The notes beneath the pieces were generated by a model. The model was not told the DNA's origin. It was given only the letters and a program-made list of their open reading frames with translations, and ran no database searches. 64,000 nucleotides of DNA, from positions 191,938 to 255,937 of the forward strand of contig CAMXCT020002024.1 in assembly GCA_947184155.2 (NCBI GenBank). The letters are read 5' to 3'. A program made the translations under genes and the position numbers. Below, in pieces: positions 52,087 to 61,105 of this stretch (position 1 is its first letter; every line of letters starts with the position of its first letter). This DNA is from Cladocopium goreaui. Its lineage: Eukaryota > Sar > Dinophyceae > Suessiales > Symbiodiniaceae.

Positions 52087-54804
52087 ATGCGAACTTTGGC
52101 CGTGGCTCATTCCTGTATTCTTGTTATTGCACTATTGACTCCCTTCACGTTGTCCCCTTCTGTTGATGTCTTTTTTGCTTTTCGGATGCTCCAAACGGTA
52201 CTGATGGGCCAATATGTGTTATTACGTCCACGTGCCAATCCGAAACTCCAAGCCTTGCTCAAAGGCACTCCGATGCAGAGTATTTTCTTTTGCAGATCAT
52301 GGGATGACTTGTCAGTCGCCCTCCAATGTTTCAAGCACCCTCAGGCGGTGTATATTCGCTTTTGCCACATTGCTAATTTTCAACCCAAGTTTTATGTTGG
52401 TTCTACGTCTTCGTTTGTTTTGGACCGCGAACACTCTCGCTATCGGAAATTTCTGCAAGTGCAACAACATAAATTCGTGCTGGCCGAAGTTGCCTTACGG
52501 TTTTGGTGCAGATTCGACAATTTCTGGATGTGGTCTGTTTTCCCGATCTACACCAATAAATCCAACTTTTGGGCCTTGGAACAAGCCTTAATTCAATTGT
52601 GGCAACCTCGATTGAACACTCCGTTCATTTACCAGTTTTTCAATTGCCGAAAGGGACTCATTGCACGTACCAAATTTTCCGCCTCCCGACAATTTGGAGC
52701 ATTTTCCTTGTGGCGGAAACTTCGCTGGCGATCTACACCCCATCATGTTCGACATGCTCTTCATAGTCCTCTTTTCCATCGACGAGTACAACTTTGGGAG
52801 ATTATTCAGGATTTGGGCAGTAACTCCGTTCGACGCTTCCACATGGAGAAGAAACTCCGATCCAACGAAATTGGAGTCCAAGGCTGCTATTTTATTCGAC
52901 GTCTTGCCAACAACCTAGGAGAACCCCAAAGGTCGTACGCCATCAATGCCATTGACCGAGCCTTGACCTTCTGGAAGGCCAAACGAGTCAGAAAACCGGT
53001 TCCTCTTCGTGCACCTTGGTTACTATGCCCCAACTGGACTCGGGATCTTCGACGGCTGCTCACCTCCCACGTTCATCAATCTCGACATTACAACACCACA
53101 TTGCAGACTCCTTCCACCGGGATTGTCTTCACAAAGTTCCCCTCGGTGATGGATAGCTTGTGCAATCACAAAGAAGCCGCTACAAAATGGGCTGATGGCG
53201 AAACCCCAAAGTGTGCCTGCGATGCCTTGCGACCTCATGCCCTTCATGTTCCCCAACCTGATCACCATGTGGTCCTGGACGGCGACAACCTACATTTCGA
53301 TGATGGCCCACACACGTCCATTGCGACGGGTTCGCTTCAAAACAAAATCTTCCCACCTTCCAAAGAATCTCTTCGCCTGGCTCTGCGGACGTGGACTACC
53401 CAGAACTCACTCCCTTCCTTACAAAAGTCCCATATTGATGAGCTTTGGCACCGCTCTATTCAATCCCACTACCACACCCTCAACAACCACATCACACACA
53501 AAGACATCGGCCGCTTCAAACGTCTCTTTCCAGAAGCCGTCTTCCACAACGAGGACAAGCGAGCTACATCCCTACGAATCTACTGCCCCGTACTCTACTT
53601 CCAGTGCCTCACTACCACTTTCGCCGACCCGTTGGTATTTCGCAAATTGGAGCAAAGCCCGAATGACATCATCGAGAAGACCATCGCCGAGATCAACCGT
53701 CAATTTGGCAAAGCATACCCATGGGCACTTGGGGCTGGACGAGACCTACCGAATGCTTACGTTCTCCCCAAACGGAAAAAACAGTTCAAGGCCGGGCGAC
53801 CCATTGTCAGCTTCTTCACGGCACCTTTCCGACCTATGTTGAACTGCACCGCCAAGCTGATCTACAACCTTCTACCCCAAGCGTTTCCCCACAACCTGGC
53901 AAAGGGTGATGTATTTGATCTCATCAAGCTCCTCAAGGACACCAACTTTGATTCGCTCCCTACTCCACGAATACACAACCAAGATCTTGCGGGTTTTTTC
54001 ACAAGTATCGACACTGACCGCTTCATCGCTAGCTGGCGACTGACCTTGCAGTTCCTCTCGACCCTCATGAACACCGACCCTGACGAGATCATCTCCGTGA
54101 AGGCAACTCCGGGCAACACCACAGGAGACGTAGTCAAAGGCCGCACATGCCGTACACTCAATGTGACCAGGAAGATCTTCATTCGGGACATTGAACGCAT
54201 CATCCTTATGTCTTTGAAGATGACTCAATTCTCCATTGGCACTACGGTTTTTGAACAAATGCGGGGATCCCCTATGGGCTCCCCACTGAGTCCAGCATTG
54301 TGTATGATGGTTGTCGCACTCTCTGAAGAAATCTGGTACCGAACCTACCGCACCACCCTCAGCACCATGGATCTTACAGCTCGCCTCCTTCGCTATGTGG
54401 ACAATAGACTGTGCTTGTCGGACCCCTGCTGGGACTACGAAATCTGCTTCGCCAATTTCCTTCACCCGGAGTTCTACGGCCATCCCATCATTCTGGAAAC
54501 GGAACCGGACCAGGAGTTCTTGGGCTTTTGCATCGAGTTCGAGCCTTTTGCCCTTCGCTACAGCCCTCCACGCGACTTCAACCAGGTCATGGCGCCATTC
54601 TCCGCATCACCTCTGGCCGTCCAACTTTCGGGTTTTGTTTCACGATTATTTCTGGTCGCCAAATGTGCGCACCCTGCACACGAACGAACACGAGGTTTTG
54701 CCGCATTGCACCGTTTGTACAGAGCTGCAGGTTTTACCGAGTCCGATCTTGCCGCTGCCGCCAAGCCGATCCGTCAATACTTGCACGTTTCCTCATTGTG
54801 GTAA
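52087..54804 (+). CDS. ORF3: GIY-YIG endonuclease-reverse transcriptase (Penelope-like)
   Basis: 905 residues from the first ATG (52087). GIY-YIG nuclease near the N-terminus: VYIRF, then KFYVGST about 12 residues on, DREHSR with its arginine, and ALEQALIQLWQPRLN with the catalytic glutamate and the terminal LN. A long basic linker of about 350 residues follows. RT: YVLPKRKKQF and GRPIVSFF (fingers), motif A HNQDLAGFFTSID (53984-54019), motif B RGSPMGSPLSPALCMM and motif C RYVDNRLCL (YVDN at 54394-54405), then EFLGF. The spacing and the MGSPLSP block are those of Penelope-like/TERT-related RTs, which nick with GIY-YIG and prime at the target. The nuclease sits N-terminal, unlike the C-terminal place in classical Penelope. 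The second aspartate of YVDD is Asn. No RNase H or integrase. Confident in both domains. Confidence 0.88.
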   Translation: MRTLAVAHSCILVIALLTPFTLSPSVDVFFAFRMLQTVLMGQYVLLRPRANPKLQALLKGTPMQSIFFCRSWDDLSVALQCFKHPQAVYIRFCHIANFQPKFYVGSTSSFVLDREHSRYRKFLQVQQHKFVLAEVALRFWCRFDNFWMWSVFPIYTNKSNFWALEQALIQLWQPRLNTPFIYQFFNCRKGLIARTKFSASRQFGAFSLWRKLRWRSTPHHVRHALHSPLFHRRVQLWEIIQDLGSNSVRRFHMEKKLRSNEIGVQGCYFIRRLANNLGEPQRSYAINAIDRALTFWKAKRVRKPVPLRAPWLLCPNWTRDLRRLLTSHVHQSRHYNTTLQTPSTGIVFTKFPSVMDSLCNHKEAATKWADGETPKCACDALRPHALHVPQPDHHVVLDGDNLHFDDGPHTSIATGSLQNKIFPPSKESLRLALRTWTTQNSLPSLQKSHIDELWHRSIQSHYHTLNNHITHKDIGRFKRLFPEAVFHNEDKRATSLRIYCPVLYFQCLTTTFADPLVFRKLEQSPNDIIEKTIAEINRQFGKAYPWALGAGRDLPNAYVLPKRKKQFKAGRPIVSFFTAPFRPMLNCTAKLIYNLLPQAFPHNLAKGDVFDLIKLLKDTNFDSLPTPRIHNQDLAGFFTSIDTDRFIASWRLTLQFLSTLMNTDPDEIISVKATPGNTTGDVVKGRTCRTLNVTRKIFIRDIERIILMSLKMTQFSIGTTVFEQMRGSPMGSPLSPALCMMVVALSEEIWYRTYRTTLSTMDLTARLLRYVDNRLCLSDPCWDYEICFANFLHPEFYGHPIILETEPDQEFLGFCIEFEPFALRYSPPRDFNQVMAPFSASPLAVQLSGFVSRLFLVAKCAHPAHERTRGFAALHRLYRAAGFTESDLAAAAKPIRQYLHVSSLW

Positions 54805-54978
54805 AACCCTGAACCGTCCTGCCGCTCGCGCTTATGTTTCATTATTCACATCTTGCCGAACGTTTCACCTATCTGAACCACACGTAAATTCATATGATCT
54901 TGGAGTAGTGCGGTTTTCAGCTGGCTTACCCTCAAACTCGGCTTCATTTACTTCTTGGCCCATATTCGACGCTTCGTC

Positions 54979-55611
54979 ATGGCTTCCTCGTCTCCTACTA
55001 CGTCAATTCCGATTCAAGAACCAGTGTTTCTTCAATTTCTTCATGATGTTCACCATGCTTACCTTCTACTACATCGAGCAATGGCACTACTACCACCCAC
55101 GCTCATTCCCAACATTGAACCTACTCCTCTTCCCAGTACAGACGTATGGAATCAACCTGATGGGCTACGACCACACTACTCGGACCAGACCAACGACTTC
55201 ATTGACAATGCCCCCATCCCATCGCCGGATATTGTGGAGGACGAGACACTTATGGACGAACTGGTGGAAACCCATCTCCCTGAGCCACACCACCATGTTG
55301 CCGCTCCGTCACCGGATGTCCTACCTGCACCCTCGAAGCTTTCTACCAGAACACCATCACCGCCGTCTCGCAAACAAAAAGCCAAATCCGCTCCCAAGGC
55401 GCCAGCCAAACGTCGTCGCCGACGTGACCAATCCCGATCCCGCTCCTCGAGCCCACTATCACTCTGGACTTCCGAAGACAAACAGAAACTACGCACTTTG
55501 AAGGCGGACGAGAAGTCTCGATTTTCATGGCGGGTGATCTCGACCAAGATGGGCAAGTCCGAGGAAGATGTTCGCTCTATGTGGAATAAGATCAAGGACA
55601 AACTTGGCTGA
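54979..55611 (+). CDS. ORF4: small protein with Myb/SANT-like C-terminal domain
   Basis: 210 residues from the ATG at 54979 (GTCATGGCT). A mixed N-terminal half (VFLQFLHDVHHAYLLLHRAM) and a Pro/Ser-rich middle lead into a basic arginine/serine patch (KRRRRRDQSRSRSSSPL). The C-terminal 50 residues, LWTSEDKQKLRTLKADEKS then FSWRVISTKMGKSEEDVRSM and W, have the spaced tryptophans and three-helix pattern of Myb/SANT domains. It probably binds DNA or chromatin and could guide insertion or regulate the element. The family call is moderate; the role is inferred. Confidence 0.62.
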   Translation: MASSSPTTSIPIQEPVFLQFLHDVHHAYLLLHRAMALLPPTLIPNIEPTPLPSTDVWNQPDGLRPHYSDQTNDFIDNAPIPSPDIVEDETLMDELVETHLPEPHHHVAAPSPDVLPAPSKLSTRTPSPPSRKQKAKSAPKAPAKRRRRRDQSRSRSSSPLSLWTSEDKQKLRTLKADEKSRFSWRVISTKMGKSEEDVRSMWNKIKDKLG

Positions 55612-55819
55612 CCAACGACATATGCGAACCAAAGAAAAAGTTAGTCTGCGGCACTGTATTACAGCTTCACCACCCAGTTTGTCTTGTCTTTTGAGATTTT
55701 TCGTTCTTTAAGTTGATCTTCACAAACTCGGGCGTTGTCGCCCCATTGAATTTTGACACGTCATATCATACAACCCGCCAGCCATTTATTATGTCTCTCC
55801 GCATTCACCTGGACCGCTA

Positions 55820-56461
55820 TTGCCAACTGCGAGCTATGTCCCACGAGAGGATCTCACCTACACGACGCTCACACTCTCCAACAAGGGCATCGTCTTCCGC
55901 TATGGGCTCTTCGTCACTTCAGCACCCACCCAACCGGACTCCGCCTACTACACCCCATCGACCGGTTATTTTCCAATTGGACCTGAAGCCGATGCAGCAA
56001 CTTGCCGTCCGCAACCCTTACTACAACATCTTGACCCCAAGGTCGCGGGCAACCTCTCTACGGCCACCTATGATAGCCTGTTCCAGACGTTCAAGGTGAT
56101 CTACCCGGACTATGCTCGCAGTCATTTCGTTTCAGACCTCAAAACCGTGGTCACCGACACGCTGTTACAACGATGGTCGATACACCTACCAGCGTCAGAT
56201 TTCTACATGATGATTGACACCGATCAAGGAGCTCAGATGCTTGACGACCTCCCTCATTCTCTCCTGGACGTTTTGAACTGGTTCTACCCGACATGGAAAA
56301 CTCATCAACATCTCGATGCCTTCACGACTCGTGAGTGTTCACCTTTGATGCTGACACCCCATCCAGATCTACAGGACACAGGCTTCGCTGTCCATGTTCA
56401 AGTGATTCCCCGTGGGCATCCATTCGTCACGGCCACCAGATACACTAAAGCGGCCGAGTGA
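55820..56461 (+). CDS. ORF5: unknown 213-residue protein, start unresolved
   Basis: Open frame from 55757 with no ATG before the conserved-looking part; the first usable codon is TTG at 55820. An ATG at 55791 lies in a different frame, so a one-base indel, trans-splicing or non-ATG start is needed. The protein has mixed composition with a globular look (GIVFRYGLFVTSAP, LPASDFYMMIDTDQGAQML, LLDVLNWFYPTW, GFAVHVQVIPRG). No signature was recognised. It follows ORF4 by about 200 bp in the same orientation. Confidence 0.5.
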   Translation: MPTASYVPREDLTYTTLTLSNKGIVFRYGLFVTSAPTQPDSAYYTPSTGYFPIGPEADAATCRPQPLLQHLDPKVAGNLSTATYDSLFQTFKVIYPDYARSHFVSDLKTVVTDTLLQRWSIHLPASDFYMMIDTDQGAQMLDDLPHSLLDVLNWFYPTWKTHQHLDAFTTRECSPLMLTPHPDLQDTGFAVHVQVIPRGHPFVTATRYTKAAE

Positions 56462-56666
56462 TTAGCCTTTGAGATAGATCTTGGCGACGCTCATGTCTAT
56501 GATGGAAAACATTCGTTATGATGTCCGCCACCTCGGTTTTTGGGTTTCCTTTGTTCTCTTCTTTCCATATTGTGATGTTCGTTATTCATTTCTTCACCAT
56601 TGACCTTCCCCACGGCTTTTTGGCTTTAGTTCAGTGTATCTCGATATCACATTATTGCTATTGTAC

Positions 56667-57356
56667 ATGATGACCTCCAATACGGATGATACTGCTCGAT
56701 TGGTCTCACACCGTTCCCCACCTACATCCGTACATGGCCTTGTCCCACATCTGCCACCTGATGATCCTACTTCGGCATCATATATTCCCCGCGCAGCGCG
56801 AACGATTCCGACCTCTACCACTGTCCATTCCGTCTTCATCAAGAAGCTGAGCTATCCCCTGTCTACCCGTCCGGATGAACTTTGGATCGTGGAAAGGACA
56901 CTTGATGGTATTGAAACGTGGAAACCAGTGGAAACATTTCTGGAGAACATGCACCTCACCAACGATCAGGCGACCCTACGTACCACGGCTAACCATTGGC
57001 GCCGACACTATGACGTACCAATTCAATCATCCTCCTCCTCCCCAACGGCAACTGCTGTTCCTGTTCTACCACACCCTGAACACTCCAACGTCTATGTCTC
57101 CCAACCGTACGAAGCGATACCGGACCAACTCCATATTTTGCAGTCATGCTGGGGACGCTCTGCCCAACACCACTCTCAAGGAACCACCACCTCCTTATAT
57201 TGGCCACCATGGCGGTCTACACCACCTTCTTCACCACCGGCAACATTACAACGTACGTTACATCTCACTCGCCCTACTGTCCCTCCTCAACAAGTACATG
57301 GTCCATTGGATGCGAACGATATGGGCCCGATGGATATGTCGGACTCCAGTGTGTAA
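56667..57356 (+). CDS. ORF6: unknown protein, distant paralogue of ORF8
   Basis: 229 residues from ATGATG at 56667. A central segment (TVHSVFIKKLSYPLS, RPDELWIVERTLDGIETW, TANHWRRHYDVPI) aligns in order with ORF8 (VVHQIHFKIITHSNN, RELFIEEIPLSGLSRC, TADYWRHHFEIPL). The C-terminal third is Pro/Ser/Thr-rich. No known domain. The paired tryptophan/histidine block before a [VI]P ending looks like a shared fold; nothing catalytic is evident. Confidence 0.6.
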   Translation: MMTSNTDDTARLVSHRSPPTSVHGLVPHLPPDDPTSASYIPRAARTIPTSTTVHSVFIKKLSYPLSTRPDELWIVERTLDGIETWKPVETFLENMHLTNDQATLRTTANHWRRHYDVPIQSSSSSPTATAVPVLPHPEHSNVYVSQPYEAIPDQLHILQSCWGRSAQHHSQGTTTSLYWPPWRSTPPSSPPATLQRTLHLTRPTVPPQQVHGPLDANDMGPMDMSDSSV

Positions 57357-57537
57357 TACACCACATCATTTGTCGGCATCGGAAAAGAACAGTGACTTAC
57401 CGTCGTTTTGTGACTACTTACTATGTACTCCGTTTCCGTCCAAATTTCAAAACTTTGTGCTTTATTCTTTGGTCATTATCAACCTATGTTGCAGCTTGGG
57501 CTTTCCGCTTTATCTTCGATACTCGACATTCGACGCC

Positions 57538-58131
57538 ATGGCTCATTCTTCTCGGCCCCATCCATATCGCGCTACATCCACGGTTGAGACACCAATGGGC
57601 ACCCGAAATGTTGGATGGCTTACTGGACCCCGAGGCCTACCTGGTCACGTGAACCCTCCTCCAAACCGACCTGTTCTTATCTTGATTGACTTCTCTCCCT
57701 TACAGGCATTGACTCATCGCAGCGAACCTGATCGTGAACACTACATGGCTATGGCTAGCTCAAATTTCAAAAATGTTAGTGGCTACGAACTTGAGGCTCT
57801 GTTTACCTGGTCGCGTCAGATGGAACCAGTTGAAGCCGGCCTCATTCCAACTGGCGAACTACGCTTCTGTATCTCAAAAAGATTGAGGTCCCAATGGGAC
57901 ATCCAAATTGACCCCTCGAATTTGGAGTTTCGCTTTTGCGACCTGGACGGTGATACATTTCAAGTCTCCAATGATATGACGATCTTGCAGCTTTTGGAGG
58001 AATACCGACCTGAATGGCGACTCCGGCAGTACAACTCCCGCGAATCCTCTTTGCTTATTCCGGGTACCTCACAGCCTTTCGTACTACGTCTGCAATGCTA
58101 CAAAATTAGCTCTGGTGCGATCCTGCCCTGA
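57538..58131 (+). CDS. ORF7: unknown 197-residue protein
   Basis: ATG at 57538 in a strong context (GCCATGGCT). Residues 1-70 are Pro/Arg-rich. The rest is globular with alternating hydrophobics (ELRFCISKRLRSQWDIQI, LEFRFCDLDGDTFQV, MTILQLLEEYRPEWRLRQY). The last block might be a small beta-rich fold, but no family is recognised. It lies between the two paralogues ORF6 and ORF8. Confidence 0.6.
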   Translation: MAHSSRPHPYRATSTVETPMGTRNVGWLTGPRGLPGHVNPPPNRPVLILIDFSPLQALTHRSEPDREHYMAMASSNFKNVSGYELEALFTWSRQMEPVEAGLIPTGELRFCISKRLRSQWDIQIDPSNLEFRFCDLDGDTFQVSNDMTILQLLEEYRPEWRLRQYNSRESSLLIPGTSQPFVLRLQCYKISSGAILP

Positions 58132-58396
58132 TACGCTAACTGGCCAAAAAGACCATGCTGCAGGGTTTTCGATTCTCCCTTGACACATCACCAACACAAC
58201 GGATTCTTTGATTTCCACCTTATTTGACTTTGAGCTTTGGCTTTTCCGTCGCAATTGAACCACTTGATTGAGGACTGGACTTCACTTCTATCATTATTAT
58301 TATCATTGTTATCATTTTCTGGCTTGGCCTATATTTGCAATTTTTGATGCCTCAGCCTTTGTTGCACCATTTCCCGCATTTCTGATCGTTTCACCC

Positions 58397-59122
58397 ATGG
58401 AGCACAAACGAGACGCGACCGTGGCGGGCTTGGCTTGGCCTTCGAATCCTACCCGTGGACTTGCTCCTACCAACCCAGTTCAAGTACCAGACGCTCAGGC
58501 TTCTGCACTATGTCATTCTGGCCTTCCTAACCCTACTACCAACACCACTTCGGCACCTTTGGCGACTGACAGTACAGCTCCTGACCTTGGAACTACGGTC
58601 TATTCTGATACATATTCAGGCCTCGCACCTCCTGATGTCCCGTTTCCGACGGAGCTAAGTTCTGCACACAACTACCTCCATCGTGCTCACTTCTCTTCCC
58701 GCGTGGTTCACCAGATCCATTTCAAGATCATTACCCACTCCAACAACACCAGGGAGCTATTCATTGAAGAGATCCCCTTGTCAGGGCTTTCAAGATGTCG
58801 TGATCCTGAACACTACTTTTATGGTCTTTCGGGCAACTGGGAGTGGTCCCTGCGCACAGCGGATTATTGGCGACATCATTTTGAAATTCCTCTAGTACAT
58901 GGACATCATCCTTTTCACAATGTTCCCATTGAGACCACGGCACCTACGGAGGCAACCCGCTTTACTCCGACGATCCAGGACCTGGCCCAACAACTTTCAA
59001 TCACTTTGAGGGCTACTATGGCATCTGGGGAAATCAACGACACGTGGAGGATGCTTGAGGACATGAGCTTCCGTGACGCGATCCAAACACTTCAAGCTGA
59101 GACGAGCCTCCCTTCTGAGTGA
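58397..59122 (+). CDS. ORF8: unknown protein kept in the small element
   Basis: 241 residues from the ATG at 58397 (TTTCACCCATGGAGC). A variable Pro/Thr-rich N-terminal part follows the conserved start MEHKRDAT.AGL.WP. The core is VVHQIHFKIITHSNNTRELF, IEEIPLSGLSRCRDPEHYF, YGLSGNWEWSLRTADYWRHH and FEIPL. A helical tail (DLAQQLSITLRATMASGEI, DTWRMLEDMSFRDAIQTLQ) ends the protein. The homologue in the 2.5-kb element (61106-61807) matches end to end, including the upstream TTTCACCCATGGA, and ORF6 is a distant paralogue. No known domain. Retention as the only gene of the small element implies a cis-acting or mobilisation role. Confidence 0.72.
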   Translation: MEHKRDATVAGLAWPSNPTRGLAPTNPVQVPDAQASALCHSGLPNPTTNTTSAPLATDSTAPDLGTTVYSDTYSGLAPPDVPFPTELSSAHNYLHRAHFSSRVVHQIHFKIITHSNNTRELFIEEIPLSGLSRCRDPEHYFYGLSGNWEWSLRTADYWRHHFEIPLVHGHHPFHNVPIETTAPTEATRFTPTIQDLAQQLSITLRATMASGEINDTWRMLEDMSFRDAIQTLQAETSLPSE

Positions 59123-59228
59123 CTGAACATAGCTCTGTACATTAGCACCGGAAAAGCTTTTTGTATTTGGATCTTGTCGACATTTGCTGCGATGGTCTTC
59201 CAAAAATTAAACCCCGCTACAAGCGGGG
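59123..59228 (+). terminator. 3' end of the large element's gene block, with GC hairpin
   Basis: TCTTCCAAAAATTAAA followed by the perfect hairpin CCCCGCT-ACA-AGCGGGG (59212-59228) and (TG)n. The small element has the same arrangement with a different stem (CCCTGC-TTTG-GCAGGG). It may be an RNA 3' end or an RT recognition hairpin, not a bacterial-type terminator. Confidence 0.5.
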
Positions 59229-59240
59229 TGTGTGTGTGTG

Positions 59241-59872
59241 TAACATCTGAACAGACGTAAAACTTCTTTGACTCTTACCGTTTGACATTTGCAGGGAACC
59301 TTTTTACATTTGCAGGGGGCATGCGGCCATCATGCAAACGCATGCCAACGAAGCTATGCATGATGGTGGAAGCCGGGGCTGATCACCCTGGTGTACCTGC
59401 ATTGTTGTGATTACCTGTTGTTCAGGGTTTGCTTCCATTCAATTGTCAATGTCTGCTGATGGGAAGAGGCTCAACCCAAGAACCTCAATGTCAATTTATT
59501 TATTTATTTATTTCTTCACGGTTGCCACAATCTGTACTTTCGCCGAAACCATGTCACGGTTTTGCTGCATCAGAACCTTCCTCAGAGCAAGGACGTAGAA
59601 AATATACTTGGAACAATCTGTTTACATGATCGCCGACACCATCGTCGCCGACAGTTATTTATTTATTGGCTAAGCTTCGCCGAGACATCGCCGATGATAT
59701 TGTTGCCGGTTTATTTATTCTTTTTGATGTCGATTCTGAACCCGATGACCATTCTGAAGTACTTCCTTTATTCGTAGGATGCATCGTTAATTTCATTGTT
59801 TCGTATCTAATCTGCATGTTTCAGGATTCAGTTCCTGCCGGATCATATAATGATCCATTCTTGTCTAGTGTG
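59241..59872 (+). repeat. Right terminal repeat of the large element
   Basis: 632 bp, near-identical to 46632-47259. The start hairpin has one change (CAGACGT). The TTTA run has one extra TTAT. It ends GTCTAGTGTG and then passes straight into the GTGTGTGAG minisatellite. Confidence 0.88.
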
Positions 59873-59960
59873 TGAGTAAGTTGTGTGTGTGAGAGGAAGT
59901 TGTGTGTGAGCAAGTTGTGTGTGAGTAAGTCGTGTGTGGACAAGTTGTGTGTGTGTGTGT
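59873..59960. repeat. GTGTGTGAGCAAGTT minisatellite fragment between the two elements
   Basis: Same unit family as 20296-20550 and 62441-62600. It ends in a (GT)n run directly before the small element. Confidence 0.85.
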
Positions 59961-60476
59961 GACTCATCTGTAGAGATGTAAAACTTCGACGTTTGTTCGT
60001 TTTTTGTTTATGCAGGGGGCATGCGGCCATCATGCAAACGCATGCCAACGAAGCTATGCATGATGGTGGAAGCCGGGGCTGATCACCCTGGTGTACCTGC
60101 ATTGTTGTGACTACCTGTTGTTCAGGGTTTGCTTCCATTCAATTGTCAATGTCTGGTGATGGGAAGAGGCTCAACCCAAGAACCTCCAAGTCAATTTTTT
60201 TCTTCACGGTTGCCACAATCTGTATTTTCGCCGAAACCATGTCGCCGATGTATTTTGCTCATTTCGCCGAAACCACATCGCCGATTGTATTTTGATTTTT
60301 TCGTCAATATCATGTCGCCAATGTATTTTGATGACGTTTTTGGACATGGAGACCATGCAGGAGAACTTCTATTATTTGAAGATGCATCGTTGATTTCTTT
60401 GTTTCCTATCTAATCTGCATGTTTCAGGATTCAGTTCCTGCCGGATCACTCAAATGATCCATTCTTGTCTAGTGTG
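59961..60476 (+). repeat. Left terminal repeat of the small element
   Basis: 516 bp. Start hairpin CATCT-GTAG-AGATG, middle with about three imperfect copies of a TTCGCCGAAACCATGTCGCC-type unit (60226-60340), end hairpin GGATCA-CTCAAA-TGATCC, then GTCTAGTGTG. Confidence 0.87.
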
Positions 60477-61105
60477 ATTCCTATGGTGACTCCGACATGG
60501 TGCCATAGGGCCAATTGAGGCAACCCCAGTTGGGGTCAATGTCGACTGAATTGACTTCCGAATTTACACTTTTGAATTAGTAATTCGTTTAAGTAATGTG
60601 CAACAGATGGCCTTACCGTTTTGTGCCTTTGACGAAGTCCCGCGGCTCCTGTGGTCCCAGGGATTCCTCGCCGACGCATTTCTTCATCTTTGAAGCTGCT
60701 CTGAACATTCAGAAACCTCCTTCTTTCGCAGCAACCTTTGCAGTTACATTACATGAGACAGAACGCAGGCAGGTACACGATCTTTAGGTGTGGTCTTCTT
60801 TCTTTTGATGGTTCTCTGGTGAGGTCAAACATATTGTGCACCTAATTCGCTGGAACTTGAAAGCCGTTTATGCCTATTGTGGCTGACCTGAACACGGGCC
60901 TGGAGTGGCACAACGCACGACTTCTAGGTTTTAGGAACTGAATCCTGTTTGTGACATTTTCAACCAAATTTCACTCATGAATGGCGGATGCAGCGTATCT
61001 ACCTTTGATGCTCCTTGTCATTCCACGTTGTTCCTGGTTGGTCACATTTTTCGTCCCCTCAGCTTTTGGTTTTCTCAAATTTTCATCTGAGTTATTGTTT
61101 CACCC
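60477..61105 (+). other. 5' untranslated internal region of the small element
   Basis: No gene. Starts like 47260 onward (CTCCGACATGGTGCCAT shared), then diverges. The last 80 bases before the gene are pyrimidine-rich with CCTCAGCTTTT, also seen before ORF8, possibly a trans-splice acceptor. Confidence 0.6.

Larger units (their letters stand above)
46632..59872 (+). mobile_element. 13.2-kb Penelope-like multigene retroelement with direct terminal repeats
   Basis: Bounded by near-identical direct repeats (46632-47259 and 59241-59872), each preceded by a (TG)n run and ending in GTCTAGTGTG. It carries eight or nine plus-strand genes spaced by about 40-250 bp, among them a GIY-YIG/RT protein. 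The near identity of the terminal repeats indicates a recent insertion. Direct 'pseudo-LTRs' and GIY-YIG are traits of Penelope-like elements, but the number of genes is unusual. Inferred to be autonomous if all frames are functional; the first gene has a frame break. Confidence 0.78.
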
